Shown here: piece after piece, positions 1 to 9,100 of the stretch
Numbering within the stretch: position 1 is the stretch's first letter
Layout: every line of letters begins with the position of its first letter
From: Thalassomonas viridans
Lineage (GTDB): Bacteria > Pseudomonadota > Gammaproteobacteria > Enterobacterales > Alteromonadaceae
Assembly (NCBI RefSeq): GCF_000948985.2
Contig: NZ_CP059733.1
Span: 6,572,001-6,636,000 of the forward strand
Length of the DNA stretch: 64,000 bases
Direction of reading: 5' to 3'
Translations under genes and position numbers: made by a program
The notes under the pieces: model-generated
What the model saw: only the letters and a program-made list of their open reading frames with translations
What the model was told of the DNA's origin: nothing
The model's database searches: none

Positions 1-114
1 GACTATGGCGGAATGTCTTCCCAGGTAGTTAGTTCTATCTGTCACTGGCAGGGAGAACTAATTTCAACCTATTATAACAATGAGCTGATTTCTTCTTATG
101 ACGAAATAAAATAA
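1..114 (+). CDS. C-terminal fragment of an unknown protein cut by the left edge
   Basis: The frame is open from base 1 and ends at a TAA (112-114), giving 37 residues with no internal stop. The visible tail is polar and tyrosine-rich, ending in SSYDEIK. I do not recognise the family. It could be the true end of a gene that starts outside the window, or a chance open frame; the next 450 bases hold only broken reading frames. Confidence 0.35.
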   Translation, partial: DYGGMSSQVVSSICHWQGELISTYYNNELISSYDEIK

Positions 115-201
115 CCGTTAATGGCAATAACCGAGTATTTGAAGGGCAAAATATACCAGCCACATTCCCCAGAGCCGCCTCAAACTCAGCCTTAACTTCC
201 T

Positions 202-411
202 ATGAAATCATTTTCTTAATACATCCATAATAACTCAGGCACATACTTATTCTTTTCCCGCTGGTCGGGAGATTTACTGAACTGCGCTGCAATCAGGAAT
301 CACCTGAAAATAAAGGAAACTGCACAAGTCCCCCTGGATAAGTTCGAATATCAGGGAGATGACAACTATGAGATTTTGTGCGAGCAGCTGAATTTCGCTT
401 TCACCGTATAA
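202..411 (+). pseudogene. Possible decayed small gene with an in-frame stop
   Basis: An ATG at 202 gives MKSFS and then a TAA at 217-219. The same frame then stays open for 63 codons to a TAA at 409-411 and reads like real protein, for example GTYLFFSRWSGDLLN and later EYQGDDNYEILCEQLNFAFT. A single nonsense change in an otherwise plausible roughly 69-residue protein would explain this. I do not recognise a family. It may equally be the 3' part of a larger lost gene. Confidence 0.25.
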
Positions 412-447
412 CTTAAATAAAAGTCCGGCTAAGCGTGCCGGGCGAAA

Positions 448-555
448 TCAGTAACCAGCCTGCCCTACTCGGTTGGCGTATTTAAGCACTTGCTGAACGG
501 CTTCTTTATTGGGGTGTTTTTGCAGGCCGCTGTGTTCGGACAGTAAAAAGCAGAA
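448..555 (-). pseudogene. Possible 3' remnant of a lost gene
   Basis: On the minus strand a frame opens just after a TAA and runs about 35 codons to a TGA (450-448). It contains LSEHSGLQKHPNKEAVQQVL followed by KYANRVGQAGY. The composition looks protein-like and helical, but there is no start codon. It lies directly downstream of the solute-binding protein gene on the same strand and may be the tail of a neighbour lost by deletion. The family is not recognised. Confidence 0.2.
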
Positions 556-569
556 TTAGTTACTGTTAT

Positions 570-1337
570 CTAACCAGCTCGGCTGGCCTCGGAGTAAAAC
601 TTTTGCAGCAACTGCTGATATTCATCGGTGTGGAAGATTTTGGTCAGCGCCTGTTGAAACTGCTGCACCAGTGCCGGATCAACCCCTTTACTGAAGGCAA
701 AACAGGTAAAAGCGGTGGGAAAGACAAACACGGTTTCATAATCGTCGAGATCGCCTCCCCATTGAATAATCATGTTATTGGCCGCCTGCAGGTCGTAGGC
801 GATCATTTGAATCCGGCCTTTCGCCATCAATTCCAGGTTAGGTTTCATGGTGACATTGCTGAAAATATTAATGGTGGAAGACAGCTGCTCCATCAGCACC
901 TGCTCGGCAATATCGTAACGCACGGTCCCTATGGCATATTGGGACAATTCATCAAAGCTGTTGACTTTAATCTTGCTTGATTTCAGGGCGATCAGGGCAT
1001 TGGTATCGCTATTTTCTATCGGACACGCCCACTGGAACTTGTCCTTGCGCTGCTTGGTCTGGGCTATGGCAAACAAGACGACATTATCCTGCTGTTCCAG
1101 GTTGCGGTAGGCACGCGCCCAGGGCTGCACTATGATTCGCTGTGGCTTTACCTTGAGTTCCTGCCAGATTTTATTCAGCAGCACCACAGACAGGCCGGTG
1201 ACTTTATCGTTTTCCGTGTAGTTTAACGGCGGATATTCTTCGGTGAGGTAACTAAGCTGCTCAAAAGACGAAGCCAGGCAAGGTTTTGCCAGTAAAGGTA
1301 AGATAAACAATAAAAAAAGAATAACCGGTTGTCGCAT
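570..1337 (-). CDS. Periplasmic solute-binding protein, family 3 type
   Basis: The protein is about 255 aa with an N-terminal signal peptide (MRQPVILFLLFILPLLA, then cleavage near CLASS). The mature start, LSYLTEEYPPLNYTEND, and a later stretch of the form KVTGLSVVLLNKIWQEL are typical of bacterial extracellular solute-binding proteins of family 3 (amino-acid-binding-like). Many orphan members in marine Alteromonadales are not tied to an ABC transporter, and no permease or ATPase gene is adjacent. An upstream in-frame ATG at 1388 would add 17 residues before the signal peptide. I prefer 1337 because it places the signal at the N-terminus. It is transcribed away from the DUF350 gene. The ligand cannot be told. 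Confidence 0.8.
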   Translation of the reverse strand: MRQPVILFLLFILPLLAKPCLASSFEQLSYLTEEYPPLNYTENDKVTGLSVVLLNKIWQELKVKPQRIIVQPWARAYRNLEQQDNVVLFAIAQTKQRKDKFQWACPIENSDTNALIALKSSKIKVNSFDELSQYAIGTVRYDIAEQVLMEQLSSTINIFSNVTMKPNLELMAKGRIQMIAYDLQAANNMIIQWGGDLDDYETVFVFPTAFTCFAFSKGVDPALVQQFQQALTKIFHTDEYQQLLQKFYSEASRAG

Positions 1338-1530
1338 CTGGATATTTTTTCTTTTAAGCCTGGCATTAAGTATAATGAATCCAAGCATAAAAGTCCGCTT
1401 TTCCTTTTTTGCTCCAATTTGGCTTTTGCTCCTGTCTCCGGTGGCGTTTCATCTTAGCCCGGTCTTGCTCTGGAGCTTGCTTTAACCTTGTGCTAGTATC
1501 CTGCCCCTTTTAAAAACCAGAACAATAAAC

Positions 1531-2370
1531 ATGGATATTTCAATCTTAACCTATCTGTCTAATCTGGCCTTTGTCGGTGTATTTTTGATTGTAATATTTG
1601 CCTCCAAATGGCTTTACCATTTCACTACCCCCTACAGTACCTTTAGCGAGATTATCGACAAAAAGAACCTCGCCCTGGGAATTTCTGTTATGGGGTTTAT
1701 CGCCGCCAATACTATTATTTACAGCGCCGTGCTCACCGGCCCCAGCCCGGGTTTAAAGGCGGATTTACTCGATGTTGGCCAGTATACGCTTTTGGGCATG
1801 GCACTATTACTGGTATCACGCCTGATTAATGACAAGATTTTGTTGCATTCGTTTTGCAACCACAGGCAAATTATCACCAAACAAAGCATAGCCGTGGGCC
1901 TGGCGCAGGCAAGCTGTTATATCACCTCTGGCCTGGTGATTGGCGGCGCTCTGACCGGAGAGGGCGACTTTAGCTCGGCCCTGGTGTTTTACACCCTGGG
2001 GCAGGTATTGCTGGTGCTGTTCGCGAAAATTTATGACTTGTTTACCAAGTTCAGCCTGCAGCAGGAGCTGGAAAAAGGCAATATTGCCGCCGCCACCAGC
2101 TTTGCCGCCACCACCCTAGCCCTGGGCATTATTCTGTTGCATGCCCTCACGGGGGAATTTGTTTCCTGGCAGAACAGCATTGCTTTATTTATTCAGGATG
2201 CCTTGCTGGCCTTTGTTGTCTTGCCCGTGGTGCGTGTGCTGGTAGACAGGTTGTTAATTCCTTCGGTAAATATCGACTGCGCCATTAAAAAAGAACATAA
2301 CGTGGCCGTGGCCCTGCTTGAAGGTGCGGTCGCCGTCAGCGTCGCCCTGGTGATCTTTTTTGCCTTATAA
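1531..2370 (+). CDS. DUF350 (UPF0719) inner-membrane protein
   Basis: This 279-aa, strongly hydrophobic protein has about eight predicted membrane segments. It is built from two similar halves, as in the DUF350/YjfL family: each half has small-residue-rich helices (ISVMGFIAANTIIYSAVL; SFAATTLALGIILLHALTG) and a charged cytosolic link (YDLFTKFSLQQELEKGN, and IDCAIKKEHNVAVALLEGA near the end). The family's role is unknown. It is divergent from the solute-binding protein gene, with a 140-bp shared promoter region. A possible extended -10 (TGCTAGTAT) lies near 1490-1500. It is not obviously part of the sigma-factor block that follows 220 bp later. Confidence 0.85.
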   Translation: MDISILTYLSNLAFVGVFLIVIFASKWLYHFTTPYSTFSEIIDKKNLALGISVMGFIAANTIIYSAVLTGPSPGLKADLLDVGQYTLLGMALLLVSRLINDKILLHSFCNHRQIITKQSIAVGLAQASCYITSGLVIGGALTGEGDFSSALVFYTLGQVLLVLFAKIYDLFTKFSLQQELEKGNIAAATSFAATTLALGIILLHALTGEFVSWQNSIALFIQDALLAFVVLPVVRVLVDRLLIPSVNIDCAIKKEHNVAVALLEGAVAVSVALVIFFAL

Positions 2371-2589
2371 AAACAATTCACCTGCACATGCCGGCAAGCA
2401 ACACGGCCTAAAGCCGGTTCTTAAACAGCTACAGGGAAACGCCAGCCTTTACAAATTACACCTGCACCAGCCGGACCGGCAACCTCAGCAGCAAGCCTGC
2501 CTTGTTCGTTATTCTTGTCCGGTCCGGCCAAGCTTCGTCTATAATTTAGCTACTATTTCGCATGCATATGCCCGCATTAAAAGGTTTAT

Positions 2590-3312
2590 ATGGCGAGAAA
2601 AGAAAGCGAATCTGTAGAATTTTCTGCTGAAGCTATCCTAAAAAGAATTAAAGAAGGCGATCGCTCGGCAGAAAGGGCGCTGGTCAGACAGTACTGGCAG
2701 GGATTACACTTTATTTTATTACGCAAATGCCGGGATCCCGAACTCACCAAAGACATACTCCAGGACAGCTTCATTGTTATTATCAACAACGCCCGGGAAA
2801 ATTTAATCGAAAACCCCGCCACCCTCGCCAGTTATATCCGCAAGGTCGGCGTGCATCTGTTAATAGCCCACTTCCGCAAGGAAAAACGCCGCGCCACCAC
2901 CCCCGCCCAAGACATACAAATATACAGCGACGATAAGATCCCCGGTTTGTTCCAGCATTTAAGCGCGCAAGATATTTTACAGAAAGTTCAGCAACTGATA
3001 GATGAAATGCCGGTACAAAGAGACAAGGAACTGCTGAGGGATTTTTTTGTGTACGGCAAAGACAAAGAGCAGATATGCACCGCCATGGAGCTGTCTTGCG
3101 AGCATTTTGACAAGGTACTGTACCGCGCCAGACAACGCCTAAAACAGCTGGTCCAGTTTGAACTTGGCCCGGACAGCTACCTGCCCGACAGGCTCGAAGC
3201 CGTGCTCTATATAGCTATCGCTTTGGCTTTACTGAACAGCGCCCCCTTATCCCCGGAAACCGGCCAGGCGGCAATTATTTTAATTTTAATGAGAGAACTT
3301 CAAAACACATGA
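2590..3312 (+). CDS. ECF-type RNA polymerase sigma factor
   Basis: This 240-aa protein has a region-2 fold near residues 25-100 (LRKCRDPELTKDILQDSFIV, then SYIRKVGVHLLIAHFRKEKRR) and a region-4 helix-turn-helix near residues 150-190 (KEQICTAMELSCEHFDKVLY, RARQRLKQLV). It should direct RNA polymerase to a small regulon. Residues beyond about 200 form a hydrophobic tail (AVLYIAIALALLNSA, later IILILMREL), unusual for an ECF factor, which may anchor it to membrane or partner. Downstream on the same strand are a putative anti-sigma gene, a haem peroxidase, an unknown gene and a TPR-CHAT gene, which suggests these are its targets or partners. The start is the first ATG; the ribosome site is weak. 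Confidence 0.85.
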   Translation: MARKESESVEFSAEAILKRIKEGDRSAERALVRQYWQGLHFILLRKCRDPELTKDILQDSFIVIINNARENLIENPATLASYIRKVGVHLLIAHFRKEKRRATTPAQDIQIYSDDKIPGLFQHLSAQDILQKVQQLIDEMPVQRDKELLRDFFVYGKDKEQICTAMELSCEHFDKVLYRARQRLKQLVQFELGPDSYLPDRLEAVLYIAIALALLNSAPLSPETGQAAIILILMRELQNT

Positions 3313-3394
3313 CACTTAGTAAGTCAGATAACTTGGCCTTTTTAAGATTAATCACGGATTTGCCCGGGTCTGCTGTAAATGAGAAGTGAACATT

Positions 3395-4054
3395 ATGGAC
3401 TCACAATATATTAAAGACAAAAACATCATCAACAGATACTTGCACGGGTCGCTGACCCCGGAAGAATGTATTGAATTTGAAGAGTACCTGATTGATAAAC
3501 CGGAATTAATCGAGCAACTTGAAATAGACAGCCAGCTGATGAAAGCTTTACCCGAAGTGGACTACTCGACACCTGAAGCGGATAATACGCCGAAAAAAGG
3601 CTGGTCTTTCCCTTTAACAGACTGGTTGTCCCTGACCCCGTTGAAAGCCAGCATAACCACCGCCCTGCTATGTTTGCTGGGCTTCAATCTGGTCGACTCA
3701 TCCTGGCAGCAAGCTGACGGCCTGATTGTCGAAGAATCCCGCATGGTGTTTCTTGATACCTTACGAAGCGGCAATACAGGAGATGTCCCCCATAAAGTAG
3801 CCCTGCCGGGAAGCCAAAATCTCAGTCTCGGCATACCAGCGGATCCGGACTATCCCGCCGTCGAATACCGGATAAAAATCAGCCGCAACTCACAGGAATT
3901 CAGCAGCCGATGCCGCCTGGCAGATCCGTCGGGGCATTTTTTCATTACCCTTGACGGCCAGGCGCTGCAACCGGGTTTGTATTTAATTGACCTTATACCC
4001 TGCCATGAAAACCTGGCAACCAAACAGCTGGCAGTCCTATTTACCGATAAGTAA
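3395..4054 (+). CDS. Putative membrane anti-sigma factor
   Basis: This 219-aa protein follows the sigma gene by about 80 bp. The N-terminus (INRYLHGSLTPEECIEFEEY, then KPELIEQLEIDSQLMKAL) resembles the helical sigma-binding region of anti-sigma proteins, though no HxxxCxxC zinc motif is present. One membrane segment lies near residues 84-105 (ASITTALLCLLGFNLVDSS). The C-terminal part is extracytoplasmic and beta-rich, ending in a domain with LQPGLYLIDLIPC. ATG at 3395 has a GAGAAG ribosome site; a GTG at 3386 would add three residues. The assignment rests on position, size and topology, not on a diagnostic motif. It could also be a sensor lipoprotein-like partner. Confidence 0.6.
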   Translation: MDSQYIKDKNIINRYLHGSLTPEECIEFEEYLIDKPELIEQLEIDSQLMKALPEVDYSTPEADNTPKKGWSFPLTDWLSLTPLKASITTALLCLLGFNLVDSSWQQADGLIVEESRMVFLDTLRSGNTGDVPHKVALPGSQNLSLGIPADPDYPAVEYRIKISRNSQEFSSRCRLADPSGHFFITLDGQALQPGLYLIDLIPCHENLATKQLAVLFTDK

Positions 4055-4096
4055 CGTTAACCGACAAATAACCGTTTCACTACAAGGGGAATACAC

Positions 4097-5572
4097 ATGA
4101 ACCAACAGGTATCTGCAAGCAAAGGCAGCTTTTTTTCCTTATTTGACCTCCCGGTGACCCGGTTCAGGCCAGAAGCATTAAAAGACCTGGGCCAGGTGAT
4201 GGCAAAAGCCCGCTCATACGGCCCCAGTCCAATAGAGTCGGGCTATGCCTATCTGGCCCAGTTTATCGCCCACGATATGACAGAGCTTAAAATCGAAGAA
4301 AGCGATAAACACAAATCCCACATCCCCTTGCACGCCTTACAGCAATTGAGAACGCCGCCGTTAGAGCTGGACAGTGTTTACGGCAAGGGCTTTAACGACC
4401 CTGATATCAGGGTAGATAAAGCAACCGGTAAAATGCGGCTCGGCCCTACTTATGACGCTGACAATGTTCCACAGGAAGAAAACGACCTACCCAGGACAAA
4501 AGATTTAACCCCTAAAATCAAAGATAAACGTAATGATGGCCATCTTATTCTGGCACAACTTCATTTGCAGTTTTTAAAGCTGCACAATGTTTTTGTCGAT
4601 AAAATAAAGAAGCTGTATCCAAAAAGCCACTGGACTGCCGAAACCTTATTCAACAAAGCCAGGCACGAATGCATACTGCACTACCAGCAAGTGGTGCTAT
4701 ATGATTTTCTCTATGCCATATCTGACAGAAAATCTTGGGACTATATCATTGCCCGGGACAATAAAAGCCTATGGGATCCCGTCTATGCCGAGGAAGGCAG
4801 AATGCCGCTGGAGTTCTCCGGCGCCTGCTTCCGGTTCAGCCATTCTATGGTCAGAAGGCGTTATGCAGTAAACAATAAAATGGGCCATGTCGATCTCAAC
4901 ATCTTGGCCGGACTAACCGGTAGGGGCGGCATGAAAAAAAGCCAGGAACAGCCGAATGGCAAAGGCCTGCCGGATGATGCGGTTATCGACTGGTCCATGT
5001 ATTTTAAAATGCCGGGCATTAAACCCAGGGTGTTCAATTCAACAGAAAAAATCAACCTTTCCATTACCTTAAAGCCACCAGGAAGAAGGGCGCCCCATAT
5101 ATCCGAAACCGATCTGTTACGCGGCAATCAGTTATCCTTGCCGGACGGCCAAACCCTGGTCAAACATATCACCAGCCAACACCCCCACCTGAAAGACCTT
5201 ATCGGGCTGGAATTGCTGAGTCCGGACGAATTAAATCCTGAAATGGATATTTATGACAACGGCAACAGCCGAAAAAAGAAAGTATTGGACGCTGCCGGCA
5301 AGAAGTACGGTTTTGATCAAAAGACCCCCCTCTGGTATTACGTTTTGGCAGAGTCCCAATGTAGAAACCGCGGTCATACCCTTGGACCACTGGGCAGTAT
5401 AGTGATTGCCGAGGTCATCCGCTCCCTGATTTACCTGAGCCAACCTTCAGTGTTAAGCGTCTGCGACTGGCAATCGGAATATATTCAGGGTACGGGCAAC
5501 AACGGCGGTAAGAAGCACCTGAAATTTATTGACTTACTTATGGCAGTCAATCCGGGCATGTCCGAGCTTTAA
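4097..5572 (+). CDS. Animal-type haem peroxidase family protein
   Basis: The 491-aa protein matches the bacterial branch of the animal haem peroxidase (peroxinectin/cyclooxygenase) superfamily. The distal-side motif AYLAQFIAHDMTEL puts the catalytic His at residue 59. The proximal-side motif FRFSHSMVRRRY puts the haem-ligand His at residue 249, close to the usual spacing. LAQLHLQFLKLHNVFVD (about 150-170) is the family's helix with conserved N and V. No signal peptide is visible, so it may act in the cytosol or be exported with a partner. Known family members oxidise halides, phenols or lipids; the substrate here is unknown. It lies between the anti-sigma gene and the CHAT gene in one same-strand block. 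Confidence 0.85.
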   Translation: MNQQVSASKGSFFSLFDLPVTRFRPEALKDLGQVMAKARSYGPSPIESGYAYLAQFIAHDMTELKIEESDKHKSHIPLHALQQLRTPPLELDSVYGKGFNDPDIRVDKATGKMRLGPTYDADNVPQEENDLPRTKDLTPKIKDKRNDGHLILAQLHLQFLKLHNVFVDKIKKLYPKSHWTAETLFNKARHECILHYQQVVLYDFLYAISDRKSWDYIIARDNKSLWDPVYAEEGRMPLEFSGACFRFSHSMVRRRYAVNNKMGHVDLNILAGLTGRGGMKKSQEQPNGKGLPDDAVIDWSMYFKMPGIKPRVFNSTEKINLSITLKPPGRRAPHISETDLLRGNQLSLPDGQTLVKHITSQHPHLKDLIGLELLSPDELNPEMDIYDNGNSRKKKVLDAAGKKYGFDQKTPLWYYVLAESQCRNRGHTLGPLGSIVIAEVIRSLIYLSQPSVLSVCDWQSEYIQGTGNNGGKKHLKFIDLLMAVNPGMSEL

Positions 5573-5625
5573 CGCCGGTCCCCCCGGTTGCCGGTTTTCA
5601 CTTATACTATCGGAGGAAACAACTG

Positions 5626-6123
5626 ATGCTTGACGAAAACACTATAATCAAGGCCGCCATGAACGATGACAAGGACATAATAGAGCGCTTCACAGGTAAA
5701 AAATGGATCAGCAACGGCCAGGTAAACAACCCAGATCCTAGCAAAGATCTCTATTTTCCAGCTGCCGGTGTGGTGTTGGAGTATTTTCTACATGAACAAA
5801 TAGAAGGAGAAACTCTCAAAGTATTTGCCAAAGTCAAAGTCTCGGGAGACGAGCCCTTTGCCGCCAAAGATGCCATGGAAAGAGCCAGTTTCAGTGTCGA
5901 GGGAACCAGGCTGAAATCAAGCCCGATAATAATAGAATTAGGCCCTGGCGGGAAAAACGAGGATTTATATATTGTTGAAACGCTAGAGCTCGATAAAACC
6001 GAAGAGCAAATGACCCATCATGTAACCTTCACCACTCAGCCGGATAAATATCCTGCCGGAGCAGGCATCGGCATTATTAAACGGCCGGAAATTATGAAGG
6101 CTTCCTGGATTTGCGAAAATTGA
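5626..6123 (+). CDS. Unknown 165-aa protein in the peroxidase-CHAT block
   Basis: The reading frame has a clear GGAGG ribosome site before the ATG and normal codon use. It has no signal peptide or membrane segment. The sequence looks like an all-beta domain: KVFAKVKVSGDEPFAAKD in the middle, and a late MTHHVTFTTQPDKYPAG. I do not recognise a family. It sits 53 bp after the peroxidase stop and 21 bp before the CHAT gene, so it is probably co-transcribed and may be a cargo, effector or adaptor of the same system. Confidence 0.65.
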   Translation: MLDENTIIKAAMNDDKDIIERFTGKKWISNGQVNNPDPSKDLYFPAAGVVLEYFLHEQIEGETLKVFAKVKVSGDEPFAAKDAMERASFSVEGTRLKSSPIIIELGPGGKNEDLYIVETLELDKTEEQMTHHVTFTTQPDKYPAGAGIGIIKRPEIMKASWICEN

Positions 6124-6144
6124 GGAATGTGCTAATGCTAAAGC

Positions 6145-9100
6145 ATGGCTAATGCGTATACTTGTATTTTGTCTACCGTATGTGTCTTTTTATCATACGG
6201 CTATGAAACGGCCTTTGCCTGCCCCCGGCAAGGCACAGGCCAGTCCCTGTTAGGTGAATACAGCACGCACCTGCCGCCGAAAGAGCCCCTGGTGCTGGCC
6301 TTAAAGCAATATGATATCGATATAAAAATCATACGTAAGGTAAATAATCAGGAAACTACCAGCTTTGGCCCTTCCGGGCGTAACGGCATTGAATTTATCT
6401 ATATCAGACCCGGTAGCGGCGAACGCACCATCACCCTTTGTATCCTGACCAAATATAACCATGCCTCTCCCGGCAGTTACCAAATAACCCGGCTAAACAA
6501 TATAAGCCCCCAGGCCCTGCACGGCATAGAACTGATGGACAAGGCTGCCCAGGCCTGGTCAGAAAACAACGAAATGGCTCGCCGCCGGGCAACCGCTTAT
6601 TTCGATCAGGTATCCAGGCTTGCTATCACAGAATTAGCCTTATCGGAGCATGCTCGTCTTTATAGCCTCAATGCCAGGATCCAGGCTTACCGTTACCGGG
6701 AAGCTCTCTCCCTGGCAGAACAGATTCTCACCACCACATCGGCGGCCGGTTATTCAGGCTATTCAGGCTACTGGGGCAAAGGGCAAGTGCTGCTCAGGCA
6801 AGGCAAACACCAGGAGGCAATAAGCGTTCTCAGCTCGGCCATCATCCTGGCCAGGTCGCTACCGCCGGATAGTGTTTCGACAAAAGATATTGCCGATATC
6901 ACCAATTCCCTGGCCGAGGCTTATTTGCTGGACGGCAATCTGGCCAGAGGCAGACAACTGCTCACTGACGCCCTGTTCCTGGCTGGAAAAGATCACCGAT
7001 TATTGGCCGCCATCTATAACAACCTGGGGTTTGTTTCCTTATTGACCAGCCACCGCCAGTCCGGCAGTTCACGGGACCAGGCAATCAGTCAATCTATTGA
7101 TGAACACCAGAAAGCCCGCCAATATGCGGTTAAATCCGGCGATATGCTGGAATTAACTTATATCGACAACAACCTCGCCACCCTGTATCAGCGCGCGGGC
7201 CGCCTGCGCAAGGCCAGGCAATATTACTGGCAGGCCCTGAACCTGATAGATCCGGGCGATACCCCTTTAAGGTTTCAGGTGATATACAGCAACCTGGGGT
7301 TGATTTACCAGCACCTCGGCGACTACCAAAAATCGGAAAGCTTCTTAAAAAAAGCGCTGGAAATTGCCAGCCAAACCCGCTCATCCCAATTACGCCTAGC
7401 CCGGCTGCAATGCCGCCTGGGCAATACCCAGCGGCTGATGGGCAAGCCGAAAACCGCTTTGGTCCACCATAACCTTTGCATCCGTTACGCCCTGAATGAA
7501 AGTAACCGTGAACTGTTGTTGCAGGCCCGTTATGAGCTGACGGCCGATTACCTGATGTTGAACAACACCCGGGAAGCAAGGAAAAATGCCGACCTGATCA
7601 TAGATAAGTTATCGCCGGAAACCGACAGGGACAGCGGCCTGTACTCCCAGGTGCTCAAGCAATACGCCCGCCTGGAACGGCTCGAAGGCCGGCTCGGTCA
7701 TGCCCGGATAAAGATTAACCTGGCATTGCAATATTCCCTGTCGTCACGCAATCCCGGCCTGCATAGCGCAATATTGGCGGAAGCCATGCACATACACAGG
7801 GCCAGGGGAGATACTGCCCGGGCCCTGGCATATGGACAGGAAGCCCTGACAGAAGTGGAACGCCTGCATCAATACCTGGAAGCGGAACGCCTTGGCCCCG
7901 CCTGGAGCAAAACCAGCCATGAAATATATCTCAATGTGGCGGAAATTTTATTGAACCGGTACAGGGAGACGGGAAGCCGGCAGGCCTTAGAGCAAACCCT
8001 GGAAGTTCTGGAGCGCTCCCGTGGCACGACCTTGAGGCACAGCTTTAGCCGCAGGGAAAGTACCGGACAACTGACGCCGAAAGAACATTTGCAGGCCCTG
8101 AGCGAACTGGCAGATACCTATGCCGTCCAGCCGGACAAACGCGGGGCAAGATCCCTGCCTTTTAGCTATTACCAAAAACACGAGCAGATAGAATCAAGCC
8201 GCCTAAACAAAGCAGGCCCCCCTTCATCCCTTAATGCCATAAAACCGGCCCAGATACAGGAAAAACTGCAGCAGGGACAAACCGTGCTTTATTATCTGAA
8301 ACTGAGCCGGGCCTTATATGTGTTCACTATTACCCAAAGCAATACTGCCCTGCACTACCTGGGGGATCCCAAAACCCTGGATACTCTGCACCGCCAGGCA
8401 AGAAAGCAGTTAATAACAAGTGACTCTATTCCCTACCAGACACTGAACCTGTTATCCGAATTATTGCTGCTTCCGGCCGCAATTCCCGGGGACACCCAAG
8501 ATCTTATCCTGGTGCTGCACCGTAATTTACATTCATTGCCGTTTGCCGCCTTGCCGGTTTTAGCGGCTTTACCGGCCTATCAGCCCTTGAGTGCCAGATT
8601 TAATTTGCGGGTGGTTCCCTCCATGACAAGTTATTTTATGGCCAGGAAAAATACCGGCAAGGAAGGGCATACCTTAGATCTCGCCATTTTTGCCGACCCT
8701 GTGCTGTCTCCCCCCGGCGACTCGATCAGCCCGTCAACGGCAAATACCCGGGAGTTGCAAACCTGGTCCCGAAATTTGCCTCCCCTGCCCTGGACGGCCC
8801 GGGAAGCGGAAAAGCTCAAAACCCTGTTCCGGCAGGCAAAATACCAGATTTATACCGGCCCGGCAGCCAACCGGTCAAACTTAAGAACACGCCAGGTACG
8901 GCATGCCCGGATTCTGCATATAGCTTCACATGGTTATTTTCATTCCCTTAACCCAGACAACATAGGCTTTGCCTTGGCGGCACACGAAAAGCCCGGGGGA
9001 GTCGAATCCGGTTTTATTACCCTGACCGAGCTGTTTAGCTTCCGCTTTAACAATGAATTAGTGGTGATCAGCGGCTGCGATACCGGCATGGGGAAAAACA

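Larger units (their letters stand above)
115..569. other. Stretch without an intact gene
   Basis: No complete coding frame is seen here. The interval holds two short stretches that read like protein but lack a proper start (202-411 on plus, 448-555 on minus; listed separately). Around 418-445 there is a G/C-rich imperfect hairpin (the GCCCGGCACGC strand against AAGTCCGGC). The region looks like decayed genes rather than a promoter. Confidence 0.4.

Noticed and set aside
2360..2617. 85-codon plus frame between the DUF350 and sigma genes
   Set aside because: It overlaps both neighbours and has His/Gln/Pro-rich shadow composition and no ribosome site.
7130..7579. 149-codon minus frame inside the CHAT gene
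   Set aside because: It is antisense to well-formed TPR repeats with Gly/Cys/Ser-rich composition, a shadow.
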